A stretch of 64,000 nucleotides of DNA, taken from contig CAYSKJ010000001.1 in assembly GCA_964431655.1 (NCBI GenBank), positions 1 to 64,000 on the forward strand, given 5' to 3'. The stretch is from CAYMEV01 sp964431655 [NCBI: uncultured bacterium]. GTDB lineage: Bacteria > CAYMEV01. Position 1 is the first letter of the stretch. Each line of letters starts with the position of its first letter. Positions 8,815-17,789 of this stretch are shown piece by piece. The position numbers and the translations under genes were made by a program. The notes beneath the pieces were generated by a model. That model did not search any database and was not told the origin of the DNA. It saw only the letters and a program-made list of their open reading frames with translations.

Positions 8815-8886
8815 GCGGGTGTAACTCAGTGGTAGAGTGCAAGCTTCCCAAGCTTGAAGTCGCGGGTTCAAATCCCGTTACCCGCT
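8815..8886 (+). tRNA. tRNA-Gly (anticodon CCC)
   Basis: A complete 72-base cloverleaf: acceptor stem 8815-8821 with 8879-8885, D arm ACTC/GAGT (8824-8838), anticodon stem CAAGC/GCTTG with loop TTCCCAA (anticodon CCC at 8847-8849), T arm GCGGG/CCCGT with loop TTCAAAT (8862-8878), discriminator T at 8886. It decodes GGG. The 3' CCA is not encoded, so a CCA-adding enzyme is needed. The bactofilin gene begins 25 bases downstream. Confidence 0.95.
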
Positions 8887-8910
8887 TTAATGCTTTTAAG
8901 GAGTTAAAGT

Positions 8911-9528
8911 ATGTGCCCATTTCTATTCACTAAAGAAAAGAAAAAATTCCATGACAAAACAGGCTTTAAGACCCAGCACCCTAAAGGGGATGTTGAAAAG
9001 AACGTCCAGGCCAGAGACAAGGCTCAGCCCGATTCTTTTGCCAAAAGTGAATCCGAGGAATCTCAGCCTGTTCAGATTAAGGAGAAGCCCAAGGAAAACA
9101 ATAAATTCAAGTTTCATATTAAAGAAGAAAAATCCTCAGAAAAGGAGGTTTACAGTATGATTGGAAAAGGTATTAAGATTAAGGGCGAATTGATAGGAGA
9201 AGAGGACATAACCATTGAGGGCTTTGTTGAGGGAAAGGTAAAACTCGACAAATCGTTGAAAGTAGGTGAAGCGGGCATAGTGATTGCTGATATTGAAGCC
9301 AAGATGGTTACCGTGTCCGGAAAGGTGGAGGGCAATATCTATGCAACGGACAAGATAGAGCTTCTGCCCAGTGCAAATGTCCAGGGAAATCTTTACTCAA
9401 CAAAGATTGTAATATCAGAAGGAGCTAATTTTCAGGGGAAGATAGATATGTCAGGAGGTTCAAAACCTGAATTTGTAAAGGAAAAACCTGTCTCTCTCCC
9501 CAAAGAAAACCTGAAAGCAAAGGATTAA
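8911..9528 (+). CDS. Bactofilin
   Basis: A 205-residue cytoskeletal polymer protein. Residues 83-185 form the bactofilin beta-helix, with the hallmark start IGKGIKIKGELIGEEDITIEG (here cut to GIKIKGELIGEEDITIEG) and rungs such as VEGKV, GEAGIVIADI, VSGKVEGNIYATDKIEL and VQGNLYSTKIVISEGA. The first 80 residues are a charged, low-complexity tail with Lys, Glu and Ser; the last 20 are a basic tail. Bactofilins polymerise without nucleotide and organise cell wall enzymes, polarity or chemoreceptor arrays. The start follows AAGGAG. A second ATG at 9157 has its own AGGAGG upstream (9143-9148), so a short form lacking the tail could also be made. A binding protein and a chemoreceptor follow within 6 bases of each other. 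Confidence 0.9.
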   Translation: MCPFLFTKEKKKFHDKTGFKTQHPKGDVEKNVQARDKAQPDSFAKSESEESQPVQIKEKPKENNKFKFHIKEEKSSEKEVYSMIGKGIKIKGELIGEEDITIEGFVEGKVKLDKSLKVGEAGIVIADIEAKMVTVSGKVEGNIYATDKIELLPSANVQGNLYSTKIVISEGANFQGKIDMSGGSKPEFVKEKPVSLPKENLKAKD

Positions 9529-9530
9529 TC

Positions 9531-10448
9531 ATGAAAAAGCCTAACTACAAAAAAACAATAATTGTTCTTTTTGTTATGGCAATCTTTATAAGCCCTGTCA
9601 TCATCCTCCATGCTGAGAATAAGGTGGCAATCCTGAAATCTGCAGATACTCCGGATTTTAATGCGGTCAGAAACGGGTTTATGAGTGTTTTCTTCGAGGA
9701 ATTCGAAGAATTTGATTGTCAGAATGATATAAATACTGCCAAAAGACGGATGGCTATAATAAGTTCTGAAAATTTCAGCGCAATTCTGGCTATCGGCACC
9801 ATTGCAGCTCAGGCGGCAATAGAAGATAAGCCACAAGGTCTGATACTTGCCACCATGGTTCAAAACCCCGATACCCTTTCATCGGAAGCAGTGAATCTCT
9901 CGGTTATCGGCATGTATCCTCCTCTGGATTCCATGTTTGATAAGATTAAAAGCCTCAATGTGGCCAATCTCGGTATTCTTCTGAATCCTGACGAGAACGG
10001 CCAGTACCTGGAGAGGCTAAGAGTAGCAGCTTCCAGAAAAAATATTAATATTATCTCTCAGGAGGTGAATTCACCAAGGCTGGTACCCGCAGTTTTTCAG
10101 CAGATTCAGGACCAGATTGACGCCTTCATGTTTCTTACCGATTCAATATATTCCATGAAGGATTCCATAGATTTTATCCTGCAGACCTGCACTCAGGGAA
10201 AGATTGTAACAATAGCCCCGACCAGCAGCCTGGTGGCTCAGGGAGCATTTTTAAGCATATCCAGCGACTATGTTGAGATAGGAAGGATGGCTGGCCAGAT
10301 GATTATGGACCATTTCAGCAATAAAAGGCTGCCTCTTTTTAGGGAGCCCTCATCGGTACTAATTTCTTATAATGAGAAAACCGCCAGAAGCCTGGGCATT
10401 GTAATACCTCAGGAAATTGAAAGAGATGCAAAAGAGGTTATCAGGTAG
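9531..10448 (+). CDS. Periplasmic ABC-type substrate-binding protein (TrpX-like family)
   Basis: A 305-residue protein with a type I signal peptide (hydrophobic core to about residue 28, cleavage likely after ILHA). The body has the two-lobe periplasmic binding pattern of the ABC_sub_bind family: ILAIGTIAAQAA, NLSVIGMYPPLDSMFDKIK, LGILLNPDENGQ, FMFLTDSIYSM, then ARSLGIVIPQE at the C-terminus. It starts 2 bases after the bactofilin stop and ends 6 bases before a chemoreceptor. No permease or ATPase gene accompanies it. The ligand cannot be told from sequence; family members bind aromatic amino acids and other small molecules. A sensory role with the chemoreceptor is an inference from context. 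Confidence 0.8.
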   Translation: MKKPNYKKTIIVLFVMAIFISPVIILHAENKVAILKSADTPDFNAVRNGFMSVFFEEFEEFDCQNDINTAKRRMAIISSENFSAILAIGTIAAQAAIEDKPQGLILATMVQNPDTLSSEAVNLSVIGMYPPLDSMFDKIKSLNVANLGILLNPDENGQYLERLRVAASRKNINIISQEVNSPRLVPAVFQQIQDQIDAFMFLTDSIYSMKDSIDFILQTCTQGKIVTIAPTSSLVAQGAFLSISSDYVEIGRMAGQMIMDHFSNKRLPLFREPSSVLISYNEKTARSLGIVIPQEIERDAKEVIR

Positions 10449-10454
10449 TAACTG

Positions 10455-12623
10455 ATGTTTAAGAACCTCAATATCACCCTGAAAATCTCCATTATACTGA
10501 TATTGATATTCATTTTCTTCATTACCCTCTTTGCAATATTTAACATAATAAAGACCGGCGATCTCCTTAAAGATGCCTTTATCCTCAGGGGAAACAGCCT
10601 TGTAAACAAGCTCTCTTCAGATTCTTCATATTTTGTCAGCATGAGCATTACCATTGACCAGAGAAAAAACCTTGAAAAAGAGCTGATGAAGCTTATGGAT
10701 GAGGATGATTTCCTTTATGCCTTTATCTATGACAGAAGCGGGAAAGTGCTGGCTGTGCAGGATAATTCAGGAATGAGTTTAATAAGGGATGTCAGTGCGG
10801 GACTGGTGCTGGACCCGCTGAAGCAGAGAATTTTCAGCCATGATGGAAATAATCCGGTATCAGAGATTAAAAGGTATGAAGAATATAAGGGAAATGTATT
10901 TGAATTTTTTCTTCCCGTAACCATAGATCTTGATATATCTTCCTCGAACGATATATTTGCCGACAGGGCTTCTGCCCAAGGCTATGACAATAAGATTGGC
11001 GGTGCTGTCATCGGGCTCAGCTACAGCAGAGTTCAAAACCAGCTGAATAACCTGATAGTTGTTTTAATCATACTTGTGCTTTTTCTGTCAGCCCTTATAT
11101 ATACAATCATTTTTTTCTTTATAAAGTTTATCCTGCTCAAACCCATGTCTGCCATTCTTTCCACTTCCAGCAAGATAGCTGACGGGAATCTGACCGAAAG
11201 AGTTTATGTAAAATCCAATGATGAGCTGGGTGAGCTGAGCAATATGTTCAACAAAATGACTGAACAGCTCTGCACGATGATAAGCCAGGTCATATCGAGC
11301 CATCAGAGAATGGACCGCACCACCTTCGACCTTGACGAAGCTATAAAAAATGTCCTTCACACCATAGATACCCAGACCAAGGACATCAAGAACATGTCCC
11401 ATTTCCTCTCCGATATGATGGTTTCCATTCAGAATATTGCAAGCAACATTCAAAAGCTTCTTATGTATGCAGAAGATACCTCATCTTCGGTCCTGGAGAT
11501 GACAGCATCCATAGACGAGGTTCTTGACAATACCGAGAATCTTTCAAATTCTGTATCTGAAACAGCATCATCTGTCGAAGAAATGGCGGTTTATTTCAAG
11601 CAGATTGCAAATAATGTGAATGTATTGAGAAAATTTGCCGAAGATACATCCAGTTCCATGGCTGAGATGGAAGTAGCCATCAAGCAGGTGGAGATAATTG
11701 CAATGGATTCAATGAACCTCTCCATAGAGGTTTCAAAGAATTCGCAGGATGGAATGGATGTTGTGCAGAGAAATATTGATATAATGCAGGATATCAAAGA
11801 AACGGTATTTTCTTCAGTCCAGGTTATAGAGAGGCTCGGAAAGAGATCCGAAGAGATAGGCGAAATCCTCAATGTAATCAATGATGTCGGAGAACAGACC
11901 AACCTTCTTGCCCTTAATGCCGCCATCATTGCCGCCCAGGCAGGAGAGCACGGGAAAGGATTTGCTGTTGTAGCAGATGAGATCAGGGACCTTTCAGAAA
12001 GGACAGCCAACAGCACCAAGGAGATAGCCAACCTTATAAAAGCCCTTCAGGATGAGGCCTCAAATGCAGTGAAATCCATGCGTATGGGAAGTGAGAATGT
12101 TGAGAAGGGTTTCGAGCAAAGCCGTCTTACGGGTGAAGCCCTCAGGAAGATAAATGAATCGGCATCCAGATCAACCGATATGGCCAAAGAAATAGCAAAA
12201 GCCACTAAAGAGCAGACAGAAGGCTCCAAGCTGGTTACCCGGGAGGTTGAAAAAGTAACTGAGATGATTCTCCAGATAAACAGAGCTACTGAAGAGCAAA
12301 CAAAAAGCTCCGAGCTTATAATGAGGGCGGTCAATGATATGCGGAACCTCACAAAACAGGTGAAAAAGGCAATGGTTGAGCAGTCCCTTGGTTCAAAACA
12401 GATTGCCAAGGCTGTCGAGAATGTTACGGACATGACAGACTCTATAAACAAGGCTACCCAGGAGCAGAAGACCAACAGCGAGGAGATACAGAAGGTTATA
12501 AGCACCCTGGGAAACAGCGTGGATTTGAATGCAAAGAATATTAACATTATGGACAATGCACTCAAGGAGCTGAAAAGGCAGGCATCAATCCTCAGAGATG
12601 CCATTTCCAAATTCAAAGTATAA
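10455..12623 (+). CDS. Methyl-accepting chemotaxis protein
   Basis: A 722-residue chemoreceptor. Transmembrane helices lie at about residues 10-32 and 195-220, enclosing a periplasmic sensor region of about 160 residues. A HAMP domain follows (about 222-275), then a long cytoplasmic coiled coil. The kinase-contact tip reads [31 protein letters not shown] (only the core [16 protein letters not shown] needed), a variant seen in Desulfobacterota and Spirochaetota receptors. Two near copies of AEDTSSS(V/M).EM occur at residues 339 and 395, exactly 56 residues (eight heptads) apart. No C-terminal pentapeptide tether is present and no che genes are in the window. The upstream binding protein gene is 6 bases away. 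Confidence 0.93.
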   Translation: MFKNLNITLKISIILILIFIFFITLFAIFNIIKTGDLLKDAFILRGNSLVNKLSSDSSYFVSMSITIDQRKNLEKELMKLMDEDDFLYAFIYDRSGKVLAVQDNSGMSLIRDVSAGLVLDPLKQRIFSHDGNNPVSEIKRYEEYKGNVFEFFLPVTIDLDISSSNDIFADRASAQGYDNKIGGAVIGLSYSRVQNQLNNLIVVLIILVLFLSALIYTIIFFFIKFILLKPMSAILSTSSKIADGNLTERVYVKSNDELGELSNMFNKMTEQLCTMISQVISSHQRMDRTTFDLDEAIKNVLHTIDTQTKDIKNMSHFLSDMMVSIQNIASNIQKLLMYAEDTSSSVLEMTASIDEVLDNTENLSNSVSETASSVEEMAVYFKQIANNVNVLRKFAEDTSSSMAEMEVAIKQVEIIAMDSMNLSIEVSKNSQDGMDVVQRNIDIMQDIKETVFSSVQVIERLGKRSEEIGEILNVINDVGEQTNLLALNAAIIAAQAGEHGKGFAVVADEIRDLSERTANSTKEIANLIKALQDEASNAVKSMRMGSENVEKGFEQSRLTGEALRKINESASRSTDMAKEIAKATKEQTEGSKLVTREVEKVTEMILQINRATEEQTKSSELIMRAVNDMRNLTKQVKKAMVEQSLGSKQIAKAVENVTDMTDSINKATQEQKTNSEEIQKVISTLGNSVDLNAKNINIMDNALKELKRQASILRDAISKFKV

Positions 12624-12637
12624 TAAGCTCTCATTTT

Positions 12638-14017
12638 ATGTATAATAGAACAGCAGTAATCATTCTGGCCGCCGGAACCGGGAGCAGGTTTAAAACAAGC
12701 CGGAACAAGATGGTTTTTGACCTTATGGGTAAACCTGTCTTTTCCCATGTCCTTGACTGCGCAAAAACCCTTTCCAGCAATATTACCGCGGTACTCGGAC
12801 ATCATAATGAAAAGCAGGTCATGGATATTTGCCCCGGTCTTGATTATATCATTCAGGAAAAACCTTTGGGAACCGGGGATGCCCTTATAAGATACCATCA
12901 AATCAGGGGAGAGAGCCATGGTGATGATGAATTTCTCCTGATACTTCTGGGTGATGTTCCCCTTGTATCTGCAAATACACTTTCCGGGTTCATTGAATAT
13001 TTCAGAAAGGAAGGCCTGAAGGCAGGATTTATTTCTACCAGGCTTGACGATCCCAGGGGTTATGGCAGGGTTATAAGGAACCAGGATAATTTTTGTGAGG
13101 CAATAAGGGAAGAAAAAGAGCTTAAGGGAAAAGAAAGGGAATTAAATGAAATCAATACGGGGATTTTTCTTTTCAGATTCAGCTTTCTCGGACGATACCT
13201 GCCATACCTTGAACCCCACAGCCATAAGGGTGAATATTATATAACGGACCTTGTTGAGATTTCTGCCAGGGCAGGAGAAAGAACAGGGGTGTACTATTCG
13301 CCTGAATGCAGGGAATTTATGGGGATAAACAGCCTTAAAGACCTTAATGAAACCAGAAATGAATTAAGGAAACATATTAACCAGAGACATATGGAAAATG
13401 GAGTAGATATTATAGATCCTCAGACTGTTTTTATAGATATAGAAGCTGAGATAGGTAAGGATTGCGTTATATTTCCAAATAATATGATAAAGGGTAGTAC
13501 AAAGATAGGCGAGGACTGTTTTATCGGGCCCTGCAATTATATAGAGAACTCCTGTTTTGAAAAGGGCGTAAGGGTTCATGGCCACTGCCACATCAAAGAC
13601 AGCACTGTGGGCAGTTATACATCAATAGGCCCCTTTGCCCACCTGAGAATGAACAACCGTATATCAGGCAATGCAAGAATTGGAAATTATGTGGAAATAA
13701 AGAAATCCTTTATCGGAGAGGGCAGTAAAGTGCCTCATTTAAGCTATGTAGGGGATGCTGAGGTTGGAAAAAACGTAAATATAGGAGCCGGAGTCATTAC
13801 CTGCAATTATGACGGAGAGAAAAAGCACCCGACTGCCATCCATGATAATGCTTTCATCGGAAGCGACAGTCAGCTTGTAGCCCCTGTTACCATCGGCGAG
13901 GGCGCTTATGTCGCATCAGGAAGCACTATAGTTGTTGATGTCCCTCCTTATGCTCTGGGTATATCCAGAGCCAGGCAGAAAAACAAGGATGAATGGGTTA
14001 AAAAAAGGAAGGCCTAG
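12638..14017 (+). CDS. glmU: Bifunctional UDP-N-acetylglucosamine pyrophosphorylase / glucosamine-1-phosphate acetyltransferase
   Basis: Makes UDP-GlcNAc for peptidoglycan and lipid A. The N-terminal domain (residues 1-230) has LAAGTGSRF, the GTGDALI substrate loop, LGDVPLV and EINTGIF. The C-terminal left-handed beta helix (250-455) carries hexapeptide repeats and the acetyltransferase signature KVPHLSYVGDAEVG followed by NIGAGVITCNYDGEKKH. At 459 residues it has the usual length. One variation is LAAGTGSRFKTSRNKM where most have LAAGKGTRM.S..PKV. It starts 14 bases after the chemoreceptor and converges with the minus-strand GHL10 gene, their stop codons overlapping by 4 bases. Confidence 0.93.
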   Translation: MYNRTAVIILAAGTGSRFKTSRNKMVFDLMGKPVFSHVLDCAKTLSSNITAVLGHHNEKQVMDICPGLDYIIQEKPLGTGDALIRYHQIRGESHGDDEFLLILLGDVPLVSANTLSGFIEYFRKEGLKAGFISTRLDDPRGYGRVIRNQDNFCEAIREEKELKGKERELNEINTGIFLFRFSFLGRYLPYLEPHSHKGEYYITDLVEISARAGERTGVYYSPECREFMGINSLKDLNETRNELRKHINQRHMENGVDIIDPQTVFIDIEAEIGKDCVIFPNNMIKGSTKIGEDCFIGPCNYIENSCFEKGVRVHGHCHIKDSTVGSYTSIGPFAHLRMNNRISGNARIGNYVEIKKSFIGEGSKVPHLSYVGDAEVGKNVNIGAGVITCNYDGEKKHPTAIHDNAFIGSDSQLVAPVTIGEGAYVASGSTIVVDVPPYALGISRARQKNKDEWVKKRKA

Positions 14018-15441
14018 TTTAGTATAAGGTTTTTAATGCGGCCCCAGAATCTGTTTGTTTCCAGAGATTCACCGCTGAAAAAGGCCGTACCGCCGAAATT
14101 TCCGGTTTCATAAATAACATTATAAGAGTTTGTGATATAGCTGAAGGGGTGATTCTTTTCCCTTTTGAGAGTAAGATAGGCACCAATTCCGGGTATAATC
14201 CTTGGATGATTTTCGGGTTTTACAAAGGTTATGTAGTCCTTCATGTGCTCTATGGACTGGGGGAAATAATAGGTCATCGGGAAAATAAGGTCCACCAGGT
14301 TTTCGTTAAGCCACATCGCCGGGTCCTGAAAATGGTTTTCAGCAGAAAATCCGGTTCCCTTCATTTTACCTATTACAGCCACTGATACTGTAATATCACT
14401 GGAACCGGACTTTATGAATTCTGAGAATCCCTTAAGGTGTTCATTTATTCTGTCTTTGATAAAGGCTTCATAGCTGGATTTTACATCAAGGGAATTGTAT
14501 TCTTCCTGAATTTCTTCATTGTAAATGTATTTACTGCTGTCAAGACGAAAGTAATCAAAGTGAATGCCGTCAAGATCATAGTTTTTAATAAGCTCATCCA
14601 GTATTTTAATGATGTATTCATAAGTTCCCCGGTGTGCAGGATGCAGGAAGATGTAGCCTTTCGATGAAGGCAGATTGCCGTTCCTGTCCTTCGCCAGCAG
14701 TGGGCCCAGTTTCCTGACAGGCAGAATAATACTGTTTTTAACAGCAAGTTTTGCTCTTTGTTGATGCTCTATGGGGAAGGTGTTTATCCATGCATGAATC
14801 TGCAGATTGTGCCTTCTGCAGGTAGAAACTGCGAATTCCAGAGGATCCCAGCCCGGATCTTCCCCTATTATGCCCTCAAGACTAAGGAGATGGCTGAAGG
14901 GCTCAATAGCGCTTTTATAAAATACATCTCCGCTTCCGCGGACCTGGAAGATTATGTCGGTTATTCCGCTTTTTGAGGCGTTAATAATGATTGTTGAGAG
15001 TATTTCCTGTATCCTCTGGCTGTAATCCGCCTGGGTTGAAAAATCCTTCCTGCTGATTAAATGGGCGAAATCAAACCTGCTTATCCACAGAAAGCTCCTT
15101 TTTAATAAAATCCTTTCCTTTTCTTTGAAAAATGAGAATTTTTTATGTTCCAGGAGTATTCCATTGCCGTAATAGTTGATACCAAGAGTGTGAAGACCGT
15201 CCCGGAGCTCTGAAAGCCTGATTCTGAATGACTGGCTTACTGACTCTCTGGAAGTCCTTATCTCCTTCCCCGCATTGAATACAATACCTATGGAATCGGA
15301 TTTGTCATGATTGGTAATGAAAATGTGGCGGTTATCTTCAAATCCTCTGTATTCAAAGCTGAAGGCAGTGTCATGAACCGGTCCTGCCTGAAGAAGAGAA
15401 AGCAGAGTAAGGCATAGTATCATAGATCTGAATAGTGGCAT
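14014..15441 (-). CDS. Secreted glycosyl hydrolase-like (GHL10/YngK) protein
   Basis: A 475-residue exported protein with a signal peptide (hydrophobic core about 5-20, LLSLLQAGPVHD). Residues about 105-420 show the GHL10 (DUF187) pattern: TDIIFQVRGSGDVFYKS, NLQIHAWINTFP, LDGIHFDYFRL and VDLIFPMTYYFPQ. These resemble the TIM-barrel strands of the family, with conserved acidic residues in HFDYFR. Members probably act on cell wall or exopolysaccharide sugars, but the substrate is not established. It lies between glmU (convergent, 4-base overlap) and a divergent nucleotidyltransferase, giving a sugar-related neighbourhood. Confidence 0.78.
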   Translation of the reverse strand: MPLFRSMILCLTLLSLLQAGPVHDTAFSFEYRGFEDNRHIFITNHDKSDSIGIVFNAGKEIRTSRESVSQSFRIRLSELRDGLHTLGINYYGNGILLEHKKFSFFKEKERILLKRSFLWISRFDFAHLISRKDFSTQADYSQRIQEILSTIIINASKSGITDIIFQVRGSGDVFYKSAIEPFSHLLSLEGIIGEDPGWDPLEFAVSTCRRHNLQIHAWINTFPIEHQQRAKLAVKNSIILPVRKLGPLLAKDRNGNLPSSKGYIFLHPAHRGTYEYIIKILDELIKNYDLDGIHFDYFRLDSSKYIYNEEIQEEYNSLDVKSSYEAFIKDRINEHLKGFSEFIKSGSSDITVSVAVIGKMKGTGFSAENHFQDPAMWLNENLVDLIFPMTYYFPQSIEHMKDYITFVKPENHPRIIPGIGAYLTLKREKNHPFSYITNSYNVIYETGNFGGTAFFSGESLETNRFWGRIKNLILN

Positions 15442-15537
15442 GTAAAGATTTTAACCATTTATTGGTCATATCGTCAAGAATAATAAAAAGGGCTTAAAAT
15501 TATGGTGATTTCTTGTTTTTTCTGCTAATATTCTAAT

Positions 15538-16488
15538 ATGGATGCAGTTATACTGAGTGCAGGATATGGAAAGAGGCTTCTGCCTATAACCCGGTTTTAC
15601 CAGAAAGCAGTCCTGGGTGTATACGGTATCCCTCCCCTTCTGTATCAGATTTACAATCTTAAGCAGAAGGGAATTAAACAATTTTTTATTAATATGCACC
15701 ATGGGAAAGATACCCTGAAAAAGCTTTTAGCAGCATTCCTGCCGCCTGATGGTGATACAGCGGTTAATCTGATAGAAGAAAATGAGATACTTGGAACTGG
15801 CGGTGCTTTAGTGAATTTGAGAAAACTGCTATCTGATGATTTTCTGGTTATTAACGGCGATTCCTACCTGGACATTGATCTTGATTCGTTTTACAGATTT
15901 TTTAAGCAGTCCGGTTGTGTTTCTGCTTTAATGCTTGGAGACAGAGAGAACAGGAACATATCAGGAATAGGCATGAAGGCCGGGCTCATAAACTGCATAG
16001 ATATAAGAAAACAGGCAAAACTGCCCTATATGTTCTACGGCTGTCATCTGATCAACAGGAAGATATTTGATATCTGCAGTAGATCAGGTTATGCGGATAT
16101 TATAACAGATATTTACAGCACACTCATTAAAGAAAGGCTTCTGGCGGGATACGGGGTAAAAAAGCCTCTATTTGATATCGGCACCTTTTCTAATATAAGA
16201 GAAGGCCTTAGAGACCTTACAGGCTCTTCATTTGAAGTTATTAATCTTAAGGATTTCTGTACCTATGATCCGAAGGGGAATTCCCTTTATTTCAACACCT
16301 GCCCTGATACCAGCCCGGAAAGAATTATAAACTCAACCCTGTCCTTTGATGTCCGTGTTTCAAAAAAGGCCAGGATTAAAAATTCAGTTATCATGCAGAA
16401 TAATTATATAGGGCCTGAGGAAAGAATATCAGAATCCGTTGTACCGCCGGGTTTTTTCAGCAGTTGTCTGTGTTCTGAGCAGAGGTAG
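15538..16488 (+). CDS. NDP-sugar nucleotidyltransferase
   Basis: A 316-residue GT-A fold nucleotidyltransferase. The activation motif is ILSAGYGKRLLPIT (residues 5-18), with a Lys in FYQKAVLGV, the substrate loop EILGTGGALVNL and the metal-binding INGDSYLDID. It resembles mannose- or glucose-1-phosphate nucleotidyltransferases; the C-terminus (DVRVSKKARIKNSVIMQNNYIG) looks like a short left-handed helix. The sugar is not known. It has no clear ribosome binding site: a TAATAT at 15526-15531 would place the transcription start almost on the ATG. Its last 85 bases overlap folC, which runs the opposite way. Confidence 0.8.
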   Translation: MDAVILSAGYGKRLLPITRFYQKAVLGVYGIPPLLYQIYNLKQKGIKQFFINMHHGKDTLKKLLAAFLPPDGDTAVNLIEENEILGTGGALVNLRKLLSDDFLVINGDSYLDIDLDSFYRFFKQSGCVSALMLGDRENRNISGIGMKAGLINCIDIRKQAKLPYMFYGCHLINRKIFDICSRSGYADIITDIYSTLIKERLLAGYGVKKPLFDIGTFSNIREGLRDLTGSSFEVINLKDFCTYDPKGNSLYFNTCPDTSPERIINSTLSFDVRVSKKARIKNSVIMQNNYIGPEERISESVVPPGFFSSCLCSEQR

Positions 16489-17789
16489 AATGAACCTGTT
16501 ATAACCGTGAGAGAACCGGGAGCCAGCATTTTAGACTCAGAAAGGATTTGGTATGTCTCGCAAATGTTTTTTGAGTGTTTATGACTGAGGCAAAGACCCT
16601 TAAGCTGTGAGTCCTTTTTGAAATCATGGTTCCTTTCACTGGAGATGTCCTGAAAGATTGTAAAATCAGGTTTGTATCGGGTAATTACTTCAAGCATTCC
16701 CTTTATATCCTTATCCTTAAGGCATCCGAATATAAGAATTTTTCGTTTTAACGGCCATTTTTCCTTTATATTACAAAAAAGGATTTCAAGGCTGTCTTTA
16801 TTATGCGCTGCGTCTATGATGAAAAGCCGATTCGGTTTCCTTACAACCTCAAAACGGCATGGCAGATTGAAAGATTTCATGGAAAAGCATGCTTTACCCA
16901 AAAGCTTTGGGGTAATACGGGATGCCACTGCCAATGCAAGACAGAGGTTGTAAAGGTGAAATCCAGGATAATTGCGGGGTATTTTCATATCTACTGCCTG
17001 ATCCCTTCCTGGGTAAAATCTTATGTCTGTCCCTTTTTTCTCATAATGAAAGCCCTTGCCATAGGAAATTAATGAGTAGTTTTTAAGGCGTTTTTCATAT
17101 TTTTTTATGTCAATATATCTCTGAAAACCCAGATAAAGGGGCTGACCCTTTCTTGCTACAGCTATTTTTTCCAGAAATATCCTGTCGCAGGTATCTCCCA
17201 GTATAGCGGTATGGTCAAGGCTTATTGAGGTTATAACTGCAATCCTGTCATCAGGCAGGCAGTTTACGGCATCAAGCCTTCCTCCAAGCCCTGCTTCAAA
17301 TATATCAGCCCCGGTATCCTTTTCATCGAAATACATCTTTGCCATGAGGGTGAGAACCTCAAAGACTGATGGAGAAAAGCAGGAGGATCTGGTATTTTTA
17401 AAATCCTGATAAATAGGCATAACAGTCTGATAGATCCTGTCGAAATCCCGGCTGGATATCTGTCTGCCGTTAATGACGATTCTTTCATTAACCCTGTAGA
17501 TGTGGGGAGATGTGAAAAGCCCGACTTTTTTATAGACCTTTTTTAGTATTTTGTAGAGGAAATGGCAGGTTGAGCCCTTGCCCTTGGTGCCTGCAACAAT
17601 TATGAGGGGCTTTTTCTTATGAGAGGGGCATGCATGGTTAAAAAATTCCTTCAGTATAAGGAACCTGTCCCGGGAAAACCCCAGGTCAGCAATTCCCCTT
17701 TTTTCATAATTGGCCAGGCTGTAAAGATCGTTGATGCAATCCGGTTCAGAATTTTGTGCCGAGTATCTTGGAGAATTCCTGGTTTTCAT
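16404..17789 (-). CDS. folC: Folylpolyglutamate synthase / dihydrofolate synthase
   Basis: A 461-residue Mur-ligase-family enzyme that adds glutamate to dihydropteroate and folates. The P-loop is VAGTKGKGST (residues 65-74), followed by GLFTSPHI, ERIVINGRQI, EAGLGGRLDAVN, ISLDHTAILGDT and, later, FIIDAAHNKDS. All are standard FolC signatures, with GTKGKGS replacing the more usual GTNGKGS. The ATG overlaps the end of the upstream HTH-TPR gene by 44 bases, so coupling is likely. The C-terminal 28 codons overlap the convergent nucleotidyltransferase. Frame is intact throughout and no other folate gene is present. Confidence 0.92.
   Translation of the reverse strand: MKTRNSPRYSAQNSEPDCINDLYSLANYEKRGIADLGFSRDRFLILKEFFNHACPSHKKKPLIIVAGTKGKGSTCHFLYKILKKVYKKVGLFTSPHIYRVNERIVINGRQISSRDFDRIYQTVMPIYQDFKNTRSSCFSPSVFEVLTLMAKMYFDEKDTGADIFEAGLGGRLDAVNCLPDDRIAVITSISLDHTAILGDTCDRIFLEKIAVARKGQPLYLGFQRYIDIKKYEKRLKNYSLISYGKGFHYEKKGTDIRFYPGRDQAVDMKIPRNYPGFHLYNLCLALAVASRITPKLLGKACFSMKSFNLPCRFEVVRKPNRLFIIDAAHNKDSLEILFCNIKEKWPLKRKILIFGCLKDKDIKGMLEVITRYKPDFTIFQDISSERNHDFKKDSQLKGLCLSHKHSKNICETYQILSESKMLAPGSLTVITGSFYLCSEHRQLLKKPGGTTDSDILSSGPI

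Noticed and set aside
12047-12919. 290-codon open frame antisense to the chemoreceptor and glmU
   Set aside because: It lies opposite two strongly coding genes, and its Ser/Leu/Phe-rich translation shows no domain pattern or ribosome binding site.
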